This document shows positions 31,287 to 46,330 of a stretch of 64,000 bases of DNA, in pieces; positions within the stretch are counted from its first letter, which is position 1; the number at the start of each line of letters is the position of its first letter. Source of the DNA: Tieghemiomyces parasiticus (Eukaryota > Kickxellomycota > Dimargaritomycetes > Dimargaritales > Dimargaritaceae); assembly GCA_027575765.1 (NCBI GenBank), contig JANBPT010000093.1, positions 1-64,000 of the forward strand, read 5' to 3'. A program made the translations under genes and the position numbers. A model generated the notes under the pieces. It made no database searches. It had not been told where the DNA came from and saw nothing but the letters and a program-made list of their open reading frames with translations.

Positions 31287-34200
31287 AGTTATGGAGAGGG
31301 TCAGGGGGGAGAAAAGTCTGGCGGTGGTGCAGGATGGAGCCTCGGAGAAGGAGGTAGGCAAAGGGCCTATGAGCAATGATCGAACAAGGATGGGTGGAGG
31401 GGAACCCGATCGGGCCTGGTGAAAGGCGGTTGAAGAGGTGAGTGGAAATGAAAGGCGGACCAGGTGGGCCGAGATCGGGGTGGTGAGCAGTTGGCGAGAT
31501 TGAAGGGGCTGGAGAATACGTCCAAGTAGTTGTGGTTATCAGGCAAACAGATTCGAGGAATCTGACAGAGTCGTCAGCGGGTTGACGAAAGACAGAGCAA
31601 GAGGCAGCTAACGAGCCCAGGGTCAAGCCTCGTCGGAGAAAGGTTAAGAGGTGGAGGCTCTAGTGATGAGAGGTAAAGACTATTTCTCACCCGTCCGTGT
31701 GTGTGACCACGGATCGATACTTGGCTGGAGCGAGTGGGAGCGGAAAAACTGAATGAGACGACTGTAGGGGGGGGGAGAGGGATTGTATGATAAGAACAGG
31801 CCGGTTCGGAAGACCATCGGTAGTAAAACGTTAGTACGGAACTTGGGTGAGAGCGGGTTCTTTAAGGTGTAGGAACTCAAGGGACTTAGACAGCTGCAGG
31901 TCGTAAAGAAAATCAATTATAAAATCCAAGAAGGCCGAGAATAGGGAAGAGGGGTGGGAGACGGTGCAGACCACCGATTTTACAGGCGAGCTGGGCAGGT
32001 TCATCGTCAGGCCCCGTACCTCTCGACGCCGTATCGGGTCGGCTTGGGAGGCACTTCCAGCGTTGCCGCTGTACTGCAAGGCAGCACGATATGGCAGGCT
32101 TATAAAAAGTAATGACGAACGACGCTTTCCCGCACACGGCAGATCAGTGGCCACGTTTTAGCCGGCCAGGTTCCCCCGCCCACCCGCAGGCAAAGAAGGA
32201 AAAGAAGTGAAAGGGGGAAAACGCCCGGCACGCTAATTATGTGGCCACAAGGGGTCTATATCGGCAGGCACCAGCGGTCGCCCTCCTCCCCTTCTCGCCG
32301 GCGCCCAGCGGCGTCAACAAGGTTGGCAGCGCCAGACGTGGGCGGGGTTTAAAGGCGCCAGGCCGTTACCCCGCCCATCTCCCGCACCATCGGCTTGGGA
32401 TCTTTAGCGCAAGAGAGGTGACGGGGCGAACGGGTGGTGGCTCGGTTACCTCCACACCTTCGTGCATGTGCAGGCATCCGGCCTTACCCACCACCTATCT
32501 ATAATGCACAGAGAGGGGCGAGAAGGTATCGATGGGGATTGAATACCACCCATCAAACCCCCTTCCCCCTGGTAACCGCCATCCCACCCTGACCGGAACC
32601 GGTAAGCCCGGCCCCGCTGACGTGTAAAGCGGAGAGAGGGGGGAGGGTCTTGAAGTGGTGTGGAATGATGGGATAACTAAGGACATTGCGGGCTCCCGGC
32701 CCAAAATGGGGATGACAGTATCAATCACCATGTCCCGGGGGAAGGGGCAGGGGCTTAAAGAGCCAAAGGAGTTGGAAAGCGGGAGGGCGTACGGCAAAGG
32801 CTGAAGGGAGAGGTGCCAATCCATTTGCAGCAACAGGAGGGGAGGGGCGGCGCACACGGCGCGCAGGGGGCAGGGGAAAAGGAGGAATCGCGTGGAGACG
32901 GCATGTCCAGGAGGATGGGCGTATTCCTGCGCCATAAGTAGCCCTTGGACCCGCCCCTGGCTAGCCCCGAGCCATAAGGGCCCACGCACCCTTTTCCATA
33001 GCGAAGCAGCGGAGCTCCGCCTTATCCGCGCAGCGAACCGAGCTACAATAATTTAGCCATTGAAGCTAAATAAAAGTTCAAGATCGCCCCGGTAGGATGG
33101 CAGCAGAACCCCATTGCCCCCAATAGGCCTCTGGAATGACGTTGCGCAGATCAAAGCGACCGTCATCTACGCCACCCGACACCGCTCCGTTCGCTGGTTA
33201 CACCGGATGGCTGGAAGGGAGAGAGGGGGAAACAACAGCATCCTTTCTCCTTCGAGGTAATGGGAATGCCGCGCAGAGTTCTCTGGACTTTATACACCCA
33301 CCCACGCAAAGGCCCCTACACAGGCGGAGGGTGGTCAGGAAGGGAAGGAAGACTTACCTAGTGACTGGTAATCGGGTCGTGAGGACGAGTGACGTTGATC
33401 GCCCCAAAGAAATGCGCCGGGCAGAGTCTTACGGGAACGAATGAGGGACCGCGAGGGTGACGGCCGTAGAACGTCGGAGCGAAGCGCTGCACTGCAACGA
33501 TGAGGCGATGGAGTAAGCAGGGAACCCGGCGGTACGTGAGTGCGGCGTGACCAGTACAGCCGAAGGAAAGGATTCAAGGAACTACAAGACTAAAATTAAG
33601 AATAGGGCAGACTACAGACGGAACGGGGAACGTAAGGCTAAGGGCGGCAAGGAATTAGGGAATAGACGGAGCTGGCTAATAAAACGAGAGGTGCGAAGAG
33701 TAACGAAGCGGGGATTCGTAGCCCCAGGAAGGGTCGGCCGGGCGTTGGACATATATAGTAGCCGTGCGCGGCAGAGCCTGGTACAGAGGGACTCCGTGCG
33801 TGGGTTTGATTTTCCTGGCTGGCGTCGGAAACCCATCCACGACAGGTGTATGCGCACCAGTACCTGGCGGGGACATGTAGTAGTGTGTGCGGGAAACCAG
33901 AGGATGGGGAAAGGCGTGGGGGGGGAAGTGTGGGAGGAGCCTCCGGGCCTGAGATTGGGTGGCGATTTCCAGTGGGCCGTGGTGGTGGGATGATGAGGGA
34001 GGCCGGTAGCATAAGCGGTGGGAACCGTGAAGGGCGAGGGGGCAGGAGAGAGCGGGCCGCTCCTGGGGCCATGGGGCTAGGAAGGGTAGGTGGAAGGAAG
34101 CCATCTGAAAGTGTGCCAGTGGCAGGGTGTCATTGGCGGGAAGGTGGTGAGAGGAAACAAGGCGGCCGGGGGCAGGAGGGGGAGGATCACCCCTCCATCC

Positions 34201-36233
34201 CACTAGCCAGACGGAGGAAGGGGGGCTGCTAAAAGGGCGCTTGCGCATCGACGTAGCTGACAGGCTACGACGCGCGGTGATACTGCGACCAGGTTCGCCC
34301 TCTGCCCTCCGCTTGGCCTGCGGTGCGGGGCGGGGTTGGTCGCCCCACAATACGGGCCGGGGACGAGGAGGGATTGAAACTCGACACCAGCCCTTAACGG
34401 GCTATTGGAAATGGGCCGACAATGGGGTTCAGGATATTAGGGCGCGGATTGACACTTTAGGTGACCGACCAGCCCATCGCCACACAAAGATACGGGGGAG
34501 TCGGGTGCGCAGTGGTGAGAGGTCCAAGCTGTACTATAAAGACGATCACGACCTACATGTTGGTGTATCGCCACTCGTATTATCATCGACTGCCGGTGAA
34601 TCCGGCGACTCTCCTCTCTTCAAACCCCTATAGCCGCAATCACTATGTTGTCCGTGACTGACTTGGGGCGCGGCAGCTGGGAGAGAGTGGAAGAACCAAT
34701 TTCACTTGGCACGGCCGCGCCGCAGGTACTGTGCGGGCCAGCTATTTTACCGGGATACTCGTAAGCCTCTACCCCCCCCCATCCGCCAGCTCATCCGGCC
34801 CTTTACCCTCTACATCGCTCACGGGCTTATAAAGCTAGCCAGCCAAGCCGTTGCCCCCCCCCTCCATCACCCCGTCCCATCATGTCCTTCCGAGGATCGG
34901 CCGATAAGTGTGGTGCAGACCAGTACGATAATCACGCTAATAATACCGGCCCCATAGCCCTGTGTAGTGGAGGGTATGCAGCGACCAACCGACTAAAATG
35001 AAACTAGCCAATTCAAGCGATAGGAGTGTCGACCTGCCAGTCCGTCGTTGGAGGCACTAGTCAGGGTATATATGAGCTGCAGGGTGCATTGCGAGTCGTG
35101 ATCGAGACGGTGGGTCAGGATCATCACTGAGAGGGCCCTCCCATTAGACGCCTTTGTCCGTCTGGGGCGGTCTCGCAGGCGAATCACAGTGGTCAGCAAG
35201 CATCTCCCTCCAGTGTAACCAGGCTACGCTGTCGCCTGCTTGCCCCCCCCCCCTCTACCAGTGCGTGCGCAACGGTGCAGGTGTAGGTTAATAGACTTCA
35301 CTCGGGGGCCCGCGCTGCCACAGACCGACGGCAACTACTCTGAGATGCTGACCCTGTGCAAGCAGAAATCAACCTAGCCGATAGGAATCCGTTGGTTTGC
35401 TACCCACTCACATACTATTGGCCACCCTTTCCCCCCTCACCTTCCCTACGCCCCCTGCGGAAATATACCGCTGATCCATCTGGCTCCTTATTCGCCTGTA
35501 ACGGTGACGGATCGCTGCCATTACCATCACCACTGCAGAACACTGGAGCAAGAGCCCTTCACCTCCCCATCCCTTGTATTTGCTCATAAGGGCCTTATCA
35601 TGGTAACTGAGTCCTCGGTGAATTCCGGGCAACGTGTCACCTTATCAACTCTACCGTATAATAATGGTGTCAAGGCAGAAACGTGTCACTTTATTCACTA
35701 TCCCACATAAAGCCAATTGTAATCAACTGAGCATTTCCCTTCGCGGTGCAAGCGATATGATGGAGTTCCTCTCACAAGGTAGTTTAACTATTGAGACGTA
35801 GTTCGCCACTGACCAAACTTAACCTGTGGCAATACACATCGATGGAAAGCCTTGCGCGTGGATATCTCCCCCTTCGACGCCATACGGTCGAGCAAATAAA
35901 CCGATTAATTAGATGGATGGGCACACAGCATCCCATTATAGTTGCCCAGCTAGCCTCGAACCACGAAGACCATTGTCGAAGAAATTAAAACAGCAGACAG
36001 ACGATTATGGTGACTAACCAGGATCAACAAATGTTTGCCCTGTTCTAATACATATGATACGCTGATTTGATTTTTCTGTAACCCCTCCCCTCCCCACGAG
36101 AGGAGGAAGGGGGGGGGGCAAGTACCTGTCGGAAAGCCCGTACCCATCCCATCCCAGGCTCTTTAGCATCTGCCAACCCTCCTCCTCCTCCTTTCCCTCA
36201 CCCGACACCTCGTCCCAAGTTTCTCGCCTTTAT
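31287..36233. other. Longest intergenic region
   Basis: Nearly 5 kb between the PUF start (-) and the RPR2 stop (-). From about 31300 to 34250 the + strand is rich in G and A, meaning C/T-rich on the minus strand, the pattern seen upstream of minus-strand genes here. A TATAAA with a C tract after it lies at 34829-34870 on the + strand, followed at 34880 by a 39-codon frame starting MSFRGSADKCGADQ; I cannot support it as a gene. Several overlapping minus frames at 33600-34350 are low-complexity Pro/Ser/His products of the skew. A very diverged or multi-exon gene could be hidden here. Confidence 0.4.
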
Positions 36234-36863
36234 TCACACCGGTTCAATGCCATGTTCCTCCTTATCCGTGAACAGCTGGTACCCAGGCCGCTGTTCGAAC
36301 CGCCGTTTTCGTAGACAAAAGGTGCAGGTCACCACCATGGCCTTTTGCGGACGAGCTCGGAACGTATGGCGGCTGGTGATCCCTGGGACCAGGAGTCCCT
36401 CACAGCCCTTACAAATACTACGCTTAATGTGCGGGTCACACCGTCGTACCGTCCGTTTGCCGATACGTTTGAGCGTGTGGCAGTAGAACCGAGCTAACGG
36501 GGTGAGGTCGGTGGTGGGGGTAGTTACCCGCGTAACCAGGGGCCCTGGATTGGGCCGGGGGGAGGGGGCCATGGTCAGGAGGTCCGGAGGATTCGAACCA
36601 ACGGGCTGGGCCGCCGGGGAACTCGAGGTATCGGCCGTGGGGGCCGTTGGTAGTGAGGTCTCGGGTTTCGGATCGCGCGTAGTTGGTACTGGGCCACTGC
36701 CGGCTTGCGTCGCCTGACTCTCGGTATCGAGAGAGGCCGCCCGCGTGGTCAGCGTGGTCAGGAGCATCGACGCCTGGTAGAGGAAATTCATGCGGTGGAA
36801 GGTATCGGCATGGGGGAGTTGGCCCTTCCGGCCACCTTGCTGACCATTTTTGCCTTTCGCCAT
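36234..36863 (-). CDS. RPR2: RNase P protein subunit Rpr2/Rpp21/Snm1 family
   Basis: An intronless gene of 209 residues, starting MAKGKNGQQ. Rpr2/Rpp21 is a zinc-binding protein subunit of nuclear RNase P (and, as Snm1, of RNase MRP), which matures tRNA 5' ends. The N-terminal helix HADTFHRMNFLYQASMLL is the family's conserved dimer helix that packs on Rpp29. A Pro/Thr/Ser-rich linker of about 75 residues follows, longer than in yeast or human. The zinc domain is intact: RFYCHTLKRIGKRTVRRCDP, HIKRSICKGCEGLLVPG with the first CxxC, and VTCTFCLRKRRF with the second. The short distance from the ATG to the helix agrees with the family. Confident. Confidence 0.92.
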   Translation of the reverse strand: MAKGKNGQQGGRKGQLPHADTFHRMNFLYQASMLLTTLTTRAASLDTESQATQAGSGPVPTTRDPKPETSLPTAPTADTSSSPAAQPVGSNPPDLLTMAPSPRPNPGPLVTRVTTPTTDLTPLARFYCHTLKRIGKRTVRRCDPHIKRSICKGCEGLLVPGITSRHTFRARPQKAMVVTCTFCLRKRRFEQRPGYQLFTDKEEHGIEPV

Positions 36864-37344
36864 GGTATGAATTCGGTGGATGGAGGACAATGGGAATTCA
36901 CACAAAGGGATCAGATGGCAAAGCGATCAAAGGATTAGCTGGGGTAGAAAATTTACTACTATAGGATGGGGAAGCCTGGCTAGGTGTAGTATCTACCCTG
37001 AGCCATGACAGCTCTATTAACGACCAACGTCGCTTGGGGCCTTTTCAATTATTCCCCCTTATGAGGTCTCTCCTCTCTAGACCATGAGCCCGACCAGGCT
37101 GGCGTGTTCAGATTGGTGATTATAGAGGGATTTGGTAATGTGTTATGCTAATATATTTCAACAAGCTGTGGCGGGGTGAATTACTAAATAGAATGATATG
37201 GCGACCAGAGATAGGGCAGATACACGCACATTTGGAGGGAAGGAGGGGATGAAAGTGTATACTCGAAAGAATGGGTTGGAGGGGGGAGGGGGAGGGATAG
37301 GCTAGGCTAGGCTAGGTTGCAAATTAAACTAAGGCACCACACAC
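36864..37344. other. Spacer between RPR2 and the Nrd1-like gene
   Basis: About 480 bases on the 3' side of the Nrd1-like gene and 5' of RPR2. Four tandem copies of a GGCTA-type unit lie near 37298-37316. No frame is convincing. Confidence 0.4.
37298..37316. repeat. Short tandem repeat (GGCTA)n
   Basis: Four imperfect copies of a five-base unit, about 30 bases past the stop codon of the Nrd1-like gene, probably within its 3' untranslated region. Confidence 0.6.
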
Positions 37345-39027
37345 CTAGACCTCGGCGTCTAGGATTTCGTTCGACATCATGTGGGCGTCGCCGGAGGTTT
37401 CGTCCTGGCCGGGGCGGTAGTAGCTGCCACGAGAGCGGCGGTCACCACCATCACGGTCACGACCCTCCCGACGGTCACCGCCTGCATTGTGGGAGGCTTG
37501 GCGGACGCCATAGCTACTCAGCGGCTTGGCGCAGCGGTCCTGGCCGTAGCTGATTCGGCAGTCGGAGTATTCGGGGTGCAAGTCCTTGACACCTTGGACG
37601 GCCTTGACGGCGGTGAGGATGTTGGTGAAGTTGACGAACCCGCAGTTCTTCTCGTTCAGAATGTTGACCTGCTCAATCTCGCCAAACCCAGCAAAGTCTT
37701 CGCGTAGCTTCTGCGGGGTAGTGCCCTCCGGAAGGGAGCCAATGTACACGTTACGGCTCGCGTTCGTTTGCAGTGCCGTGGCTACCGCCGCGGGCAGAGC
37801 GGACGGGTGGCCCCAACCAGCCCGCAGGCGCCGGTTGCGCACCGACACGCTGTTGCTGTTCACGTACGAATGAAAGGCCATGGCCGCCATCGGGTCGACG
37901 AAACTGACAAACGCAATGTGCTTCTCCGGGAGGTAACGGATCTGGTGCAGGATGCCGCCACGGATGGCGTTGCACAGGTCCTCGCAGGTCGCTTCCTGAC
38001 TGATGCCGGACAGGTACACCGTGCGGTTGATCTGGCCGCCCGTAGCAGGCGCCATACCGTAGCCGGCCATGATGGTCTGGTCATACCCACCCTGGCCCAT
38101 CGCGCCGTAAGGGTCGTAACCGCCTGGGGCCATGTAGCCACCGGGACCGCCCATCATCATGCTCGGGTCCATCCCAGGGGCACCACCGACAGGGGCCGCG
38201 CCCGGCCCACCAGCCGCGTGGTTGCGACGAGAGTTGCCGCAGCGGTCCTTACCGAAGCTGATGCGACGCTCCTCCCACCCCGGGGTGTGGGGAAGCTCCT
38301 GTATGCACTTAATAGCGCTGGAAATGTCGGTGAAGTGGGCAAAGGCGATGCCCTTGCTGGCGATGTAGTTGAAGTGCTCGATTGTACCGAAGGGCTCCAG
38401 GGCAGTTAAGATGTCGTCCGAAGTGGTCGATTCGTCTAGCTTGCCCATGAACACGTTGCGGGAGGCTCCGCCCATCACGGCGGTGAGGATGTTGGAGCGT
38501 ACAGGCTGCGAGTTTCCGAATCGGGGCCGCACGATCTGGCCCTGCAGGTTAAGGCCAGCCTGGCCGGCCATCGTGATCATGGCCATGGCCGTGCTGGGGT
38601 CCAAGAATGCCACAAAGGCACAGTTCTTCTCGGGCAGGATACGTACGGCTTCAACGGGGCCCACGCTCACGAGGTCCAAAATCTCACGCGGGGTGATGCC
38701 GGCGGGCACACCACCGAGGTAGACAGTGCGAGTGGGGTTGGCCGGGCCACCGCCGCCGCCGTTGGGCTGCGCAGCACCGGTATTGCCACCGGAAACCATG
38801 GGGTACGGTGCTGGGGGCATGCCCATGGGCATCGGCATACCGTAGCCCTGCTGTCCCATCATGGACGGGTCCATGCCCATAGGCATCATACCGTAGCCCG
38901 GGTACATGGGAGCGGACATGGCATTCGCCTGGGAGTGATGGCGGGGCCGCTTGGTGTAGTCGCGGTGGCCGCCGTGGCCTCCGCCATCATTGCCGCGGGA
39001 GTTGCTGTAGTCGTTGCTGCGCTTCAT
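37345..39027 (-). CDS. Four-RRM RNA-binding protein, Nrd1/Msa2 type
   Basis: An intronless gene of 560 residues. It has four RRMs: RTVYLGGVPAGITPREILDL with CAFVAF (about 100-172), RNVFMGKLDESTTSDDIL with IAFAHF (about 188-262), RTVYLSGISQEATCEDLC with IAFVSF (about 330-400) and RNVYIGSLPEGTTPQKLR with CGFVNF (about 425-505). Paired RRMs share the arrangement of fission-yeast Nrd1 (negative regulator of differentiation), which binds U-rich mRNAs and stabilises myosin light chain mRNA in cytokinesis. The N-terminus is Gly/His and then Met/Pro/Gly/Tyr-rich; the second such linker (about 270-325) looks phase-separation prone. The C-terminus is Arg/Asp/Gly-rich. A TATA-like CTATATAA on the minus strand (39786-39793) lies about 760 bases upstream. 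Assignment to the Nrd1 group is likely; the exact orthologue needs a tree. Confidence 0.9.
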   Translation of the reverse strand: MKRSNDYSNSRGNDGGGHGGHRDYTKRPRHHSQANAMSAPMYPGYGMMPMGMDPSMMGQQGYGMPMPMGMPPAPYPMVSGGNTGAAQPNGGGGGPANPTRTVYLGGVPAGITPREILDLVSVGPVEAVRILPEKNCAFVAFLDPSTAMAMITMAGQAGLNLQGQIVRPRFGNSQPVRSNILTAVMGGASRNVFMGKLDESTTSDDILTALEPFGTIEHFNYIASKGIAFAHFTDISSAIKCIQELPHTPGWEERRISFGKDRCGNSRRNHAAGGPGAAPVGGAPGMDPSMMMGGPGGYMAPGGYDPYGAMGQGGYDQTIMAGYGMAPATGGQINRTVYLSGISQEATCEDLCNAIRGGILHQIRYLPEKHIAFVSFVDPMAAMAFHSYVNSNSVSVRNRRLRAGWGHPSALPAAVATALQTNASRNVYIGSLPEGTTPQKLREDFAGFGEIEQVNILNEKNCGFVNFTNILTAVKAVQGVKDLHPEYSDCRISYGQDRCAKPLSSYGVRQASHNAGGDRREGRDRDGGDRRSRGSYYRPGQDETSGDAHMMSNEILDAEV

Positions 39028-41370
39028 GGTGAAACCGAGAGGTGACGGGATCGACTCAATTGTAGGGCCTTGGCCGTGATTCCAGGAGGATCTGAGAAGG
39101 GTAAGGTAGGGCGGGCATAGGTGGTTGATCGTTGGATGATGGGTTAGTTAGTGGGGCTGACGAGCCAAGGAATGGCATTTTGGGACCGACCTCATGACGG
39201 CTGCGGCTCCCTGATTCTAAAGATAAACAGGCCCATGACAACAGGGAGGTTGGGCTTAATTGCGTTGAGGGAAGGAAGTTAGAAGGTCTTCCATTACAGG
39301 AGATGGGTGGATAAGGGCGCCAAAGACGGGCCGGGAGGTGGTGGAATATCCGCAAGCGACCCGGCCGGTGGGCGCGGATGTCATAAGGGGACATGGCACC
39401 GACTTACAAGGCAAGCAGGGAGGGAGTGGGGAGTTCGGGCTCGAAATAGCGAGCGGGGAGAGAAAGTCGGCTCGGCTGAACAGGGGGAGGGGCGGGAGAT
39501 ACGTGGCGTTCGAGAGGTGGCTCCAATATGGAGTGGTGCTTAAAAGCTGGAAGCAGGGGAGGGTCGGTGATCGCGACCAAGAAGGGATAGGATCGGGGAG
39601 GAAACCAAGCCGACGGATAGGAAGAAATCGATAGGGATAGGAGCGGGGAGATGAGAGAGGGAAGCGGTGTCAAAAAGCAGAGCTATTGCGCAGGAGCGAT
39701 AGCCGTTTAGCTGGTTTGGAGGGGGCTGGTTTGATGAAAACGTATTTCTTTGAAGTGGACAGCCGGACGCGCCAGTGAACGAAGGTTATATAGCCGCGTC
39801 CAAACAGCTCGAAGAAGGGTAACGCAGCCGGCCAGGTCCCCCCTCCCCAGCCCGCCGAAGGCAGCGAGGAGGCGGAAGGTCGCGGCAGAAGCCAGTTGTC
39901 AATAAGGCAGAGATTTTCCAGCGGGCCCAGTTGCAGTGAAAGGCGGGAGTGCTTACCTTAACAGATCCTACGGATCACGGCGGGGCGAGTCAAATACAGT
40001 AGAATCAGCTTATCGGCACATTAGAGGATGTGCTTATGACGATTCCAAGGGAGAGGTGTAGCTACAGACCGGATGACAGCCGGATGCGAAGACGGAAAAG
40101 GAACTGAAGACGAGGGGGAGATGACAAGAAACTAAAGACTTTGGACAGCGATGACCAAGTCTAATAAAGTGGAAAGTCAGCAGGTCCCAGACGAGCATGG
40201 GAGGGCGGAAGGGAGGGGGCGGAGGTGTATTTGGTAGCTGGCAGAAAAAGTGTACGGGGGAGGGAAGGGGATGTGTGTGGCGTGCGATTGGCCTGTTCAC
40301 CGAATGCGCTGCGTGCCACTAGATCTTTTGCCCCGTCCCACCCTGCCTGCCCTATCCTCGTCGATGGTGACGGCAAGCGGCCCACGACTCTCGGCGATCG
40401 CCCGCCCGTGCTGAGCGCAGTTCAGGCCTGGCAGGTAGGGACCGCTGGGGCCAGTTCCGTGGTATTTGCATATACGCATCTGGCTCCCCGGCCCGCTAAC
40501 CTGCATTGACGGTGGCCAGGTTGTGCTCAACGTATGCATACCCGGCCGGACCCCAGACTGGCTTGTTAGCCGCCAGCACCTCGATGGCAACTGTTTCCAT
40601 GACGTTGGCCGAACGGAGCGGAGAAAAAAGATGCGGCGACCCACCGCGTCGCAAAGTGGGGGGGGGGTCAATACTCCAAAGACCCCCCTTATCGACGCCG
40701 ATGATTTCGCGAGCCTACTGCAGCTGTGGAGTACAGCCGCCCGCAACGGTTACTTCTAATGTGTAGACACCTACCAACCCGCCGTGGCCCTCCCTTCAAT
40801 ACCTCAGTACTCCGCTCACCACCTACATCGCTTGGCGGTCCCGCTAGAGCTGTGGGCAAGCAGGGTCAAGGTAGGGGATCACGCGGTTGTGTACGTGTCT
40901 GCCACCAGCTCAAGAGGTTCCCCGCTCGCCAGCTGTATCCTGGCAATCGACTTTAGCAGGTGTGCGAATCAGCGGATGGGCGGGAAAGACGAGCAACCAG
41001 GCACAAGGAGCAGTATAGGATGTTGGCTAGGTTCACTCCTCTACCCTCGCCCTACCCTTCTGGATTACTTGATGCAGATTAGGCCCCGTTTGCGAACGAC
41101 CCTACCTCACTGCCCCACTGGCCAACCGCTCTGCTCTCCAGCCACCCACTGCCCTTGCCCTTGCCCTTGCTTATACGGCATTCCGCCCCATCCGCCAGTA
41201 TCCCAACCGACGCTCGTCGATAACTGAACCAGTCCCACCGCCCATATTGCAGCCCAATTGAATACGCGCCGTTCCGTCACCCCGTCAGTGCACCGCCTCT
41301 TCACCTGAAACGCGTCTTTTCATCTCCCTCAGCACCTCACTGCCTTTTGTAAGCCAGCGACGAAAGCACC
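39028..41370. other. Divergent intergenic region with possible exons
   Basis: About 2.3 kb. The left part (39050-39700, 40030-40200) is purine-rich on the + strand, fitting a promoter of the minus-strand Nrd1-like gene. Possible exons at 40330-40759 are described separately. A (CCCTTG)-type repeat of about four units lies near 41152-41170, upstream of the oxidoreductase gene. Confidence 0.4.
40330..40759 (+). CDS. Possible two-exon gene fragment, unidentified
   Basis: A frame ending SAVQAWQ at 40434 is followed by a GTAGGG donor; an acceptor at 40518-40519 continues in the same frame as VVLNVCIPGRTPDWLVSRQH to a stop at 40757-40759, after LIDADDFASLLQLWSTAARN. The join is in phase over an 85-base intron. 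No ATG opens the first frame, and a run of G interrupts the second, so it is either the 3' end of a gene with unseen 5' exons, a decayed gene or chance. No family is recognised. Confidence 0.25.
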
Positions 41371-42608
41371 ATGCCCGATACCGAGGCGCCCATCGAAATT
41401 GAGATCGAGTTTGTCTTCGATTTTATCTGTCCATGGTCTTACATCTGCAAGCGGCGTCTCTACGTAAGTGTCCAGGGCCTTGCGCTGCAGGCTTGGGTTA
41501 GCGTTGGGTAGGCGTAACAGTGGTTACGCGGGCAGGCGTAAGGGCCGCTGGCGGCGCTTGGCCCCAACTCTCTTTACCGCCGCAATAGCCTCAGGCGTTA
41601 ACCTCCTGTCACTTGGGCTAAGTTGATCCTCGATAGTTTCTGCCCTCGATGCTCACCCCGGTCACCAGCGTGCCATTCGTGTGTGCACAAGCATGCATAC
41701 CAATGTAAGTTTTAAAGTGAAATGGCGCCCTTACATCCTAGACGAGACGCTACCTTCGGGCAACCGCATCACCACACGCCAGCGCTTCGTTAACCAGATG
41801 GGAACCCAAGCTGCCGGCGAATTCACGGACCGTATAAACCGGGCAGGTAAGTAACACGCGGCGGCTAAGCCCGCTTCTATAAAGACACCGAACATATTGG
41901 CCGTGAGACGTCCGCATCCCCAGGACGCCGAGACAAGACACCCCAGACCATTCCAGACGCCATGGTGTCTAAACTCCACCTTCATCACAATTCGTCCTCG
42001 CACCTGACCCTCTGCACCACCCTTTCATGACGCCAGCGAAGGACGAGGGCCTAGTGGTTCATCTGGACGGCATCAGTGGCCGCACAACAATTCTCCACGG
42101 CCTGATGCTCAAACTAGCCGAAATGGGCCTCGAATCAGAATTCCTTGACAAGGTATTCCAGGCCTACTTTGTCGACCAGCAAGATATTTGTGACGTTTAT
42201 GCCGTGGCCAACATCATTGAGCAAATGAAGCTAGACGAGGACGAGCTTAAGAAATCCGACTACGGTATCGCCTACAAGTCCCAACTGCAGAAGCTTCTCG
42301 ACGAGAACGGGGAGCTGGGCGTCCAAGGCACCCCATTTTTCATCTTTGACCGCACGTTTGCCATGTCGGGCGCCCAGTCCGTCGATAAGTTGATGTTCAT
42401 TTTCGAACAGCTCGTCGAACGTGCAAAGCGCCCAGCCAGTGTGAGCCAAAGCACTGGAGAGGATGGCAAGGGCGGCCAGGGTAAATTGACGGAGGGGCCG
42501 TCTCTCGATACGGCTACGATCGCAACCGCCACAGATACTACCACTCTGTCCAGATCACCGGCTACCACTTCCCCGGCCGCACCGCGCTACTTCACCCCGT
42601 CGTCGTGA
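41371..42608 (+). CDS. DsbA/FrnE-like thioredoxin-fold oxidoreductase (3 exons)
   Basis: Exons 41371-41463, 41669-41846 and 42037-42608 join in frame to 280 residues. The fold is that of the DsbA-like (FrnE, 2-hydroxychromene-2-carboxylate isomerase and GST-kappa) superfamily: a beta strand into FDFICPWSYICKRRLY, VKWRPYILDETLPSGNRI, a helical insertion, FLDKVFQAYFVDQQDICDVY, and GVQGTPFFIFDRTFAMSGAQ with the cis-proline. The active site is CPWS: Cys20 is kept but the second cysteine is Ser23, so it cannot form the usual internal disulfide and may work through glutathione or a one-cysteine mechanism. There is no signal peptide, so it is likely cytosolic. The Ser/Thr-rich tail after about residue 215 is lineage-specific. 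Glutathione reductase is the next gene, convergent, which may be coincidence. Confidence 0.85.
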
Positions 42609-43083
42609 GCTGGGGAAAAGAGGGGTGGTCATAAATTTTGGTCCGTGCTCTACCCCATTACCAACGCGTGAGTTACCTATCTTTGCTTAGTCGCCCCACG
42701 GTCTCTATTGGTTGGCAGATTCAGTGCAATGCCTTGCCATTTCCTTGTATTTATTCCTTTGATCGCATCTAGTTAGTATGCCCGCTTCAGTTTCATCGCC
42801 TCTAAAATATGTACCCCCTCTCTCTCTCTCTCTCTTTCTCTCTCTTTATATATATATATATATTATATTAACCTAGCATTCAATGGATGCATAAAACTAG
42901 TACGGATTGAGGCAGTTGTCCATGACCCGACTGCCCGGCTGGAAATGATGGGTGGTTTAGCCAAGATAACTTTAATAATGCTGTAATCTGGCAACGGCAA
43001 TTAAAACCTCGCTACTTCAAAGACCACGACGACGCGCGATCGGTTGCACGGACCGGTTTCCCAACACACACATGTTTTGTGGT
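42609..43083. other. Convergent spacer with microsatellite
   Basis: About 475 bases between stop codons of the oxidoreductase and glutathione reductase genes. It contains the TC/TA microsatellite listed separately and no coding sequence. Confidence 0.5.
42810..42870. repeat. (TC)n then (TA)n microsatellite
   Basis: About 35 bases of CT repeats followed by about 20 bases of TA repeats, in the 3' flank of the oxidoreductase gene. Such compound repeats are length-variable. Confidence 0.85.

Positions 43084-46330
<3,247 letters not shown>

Noticed and set aside
33612..34350. Minus-strand frame of 224 residues
   Set aside because: Pro/Ser/His-rich sequence produced by G/A-rich + strand; overlapping frames on both strands are equally open, and nothing resembles a known fold.
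34829..35000. TATA element and 39-codon frame at 34880
   Set aside because: Very short frame without recognisable features; the TATA-like string alone is weak.
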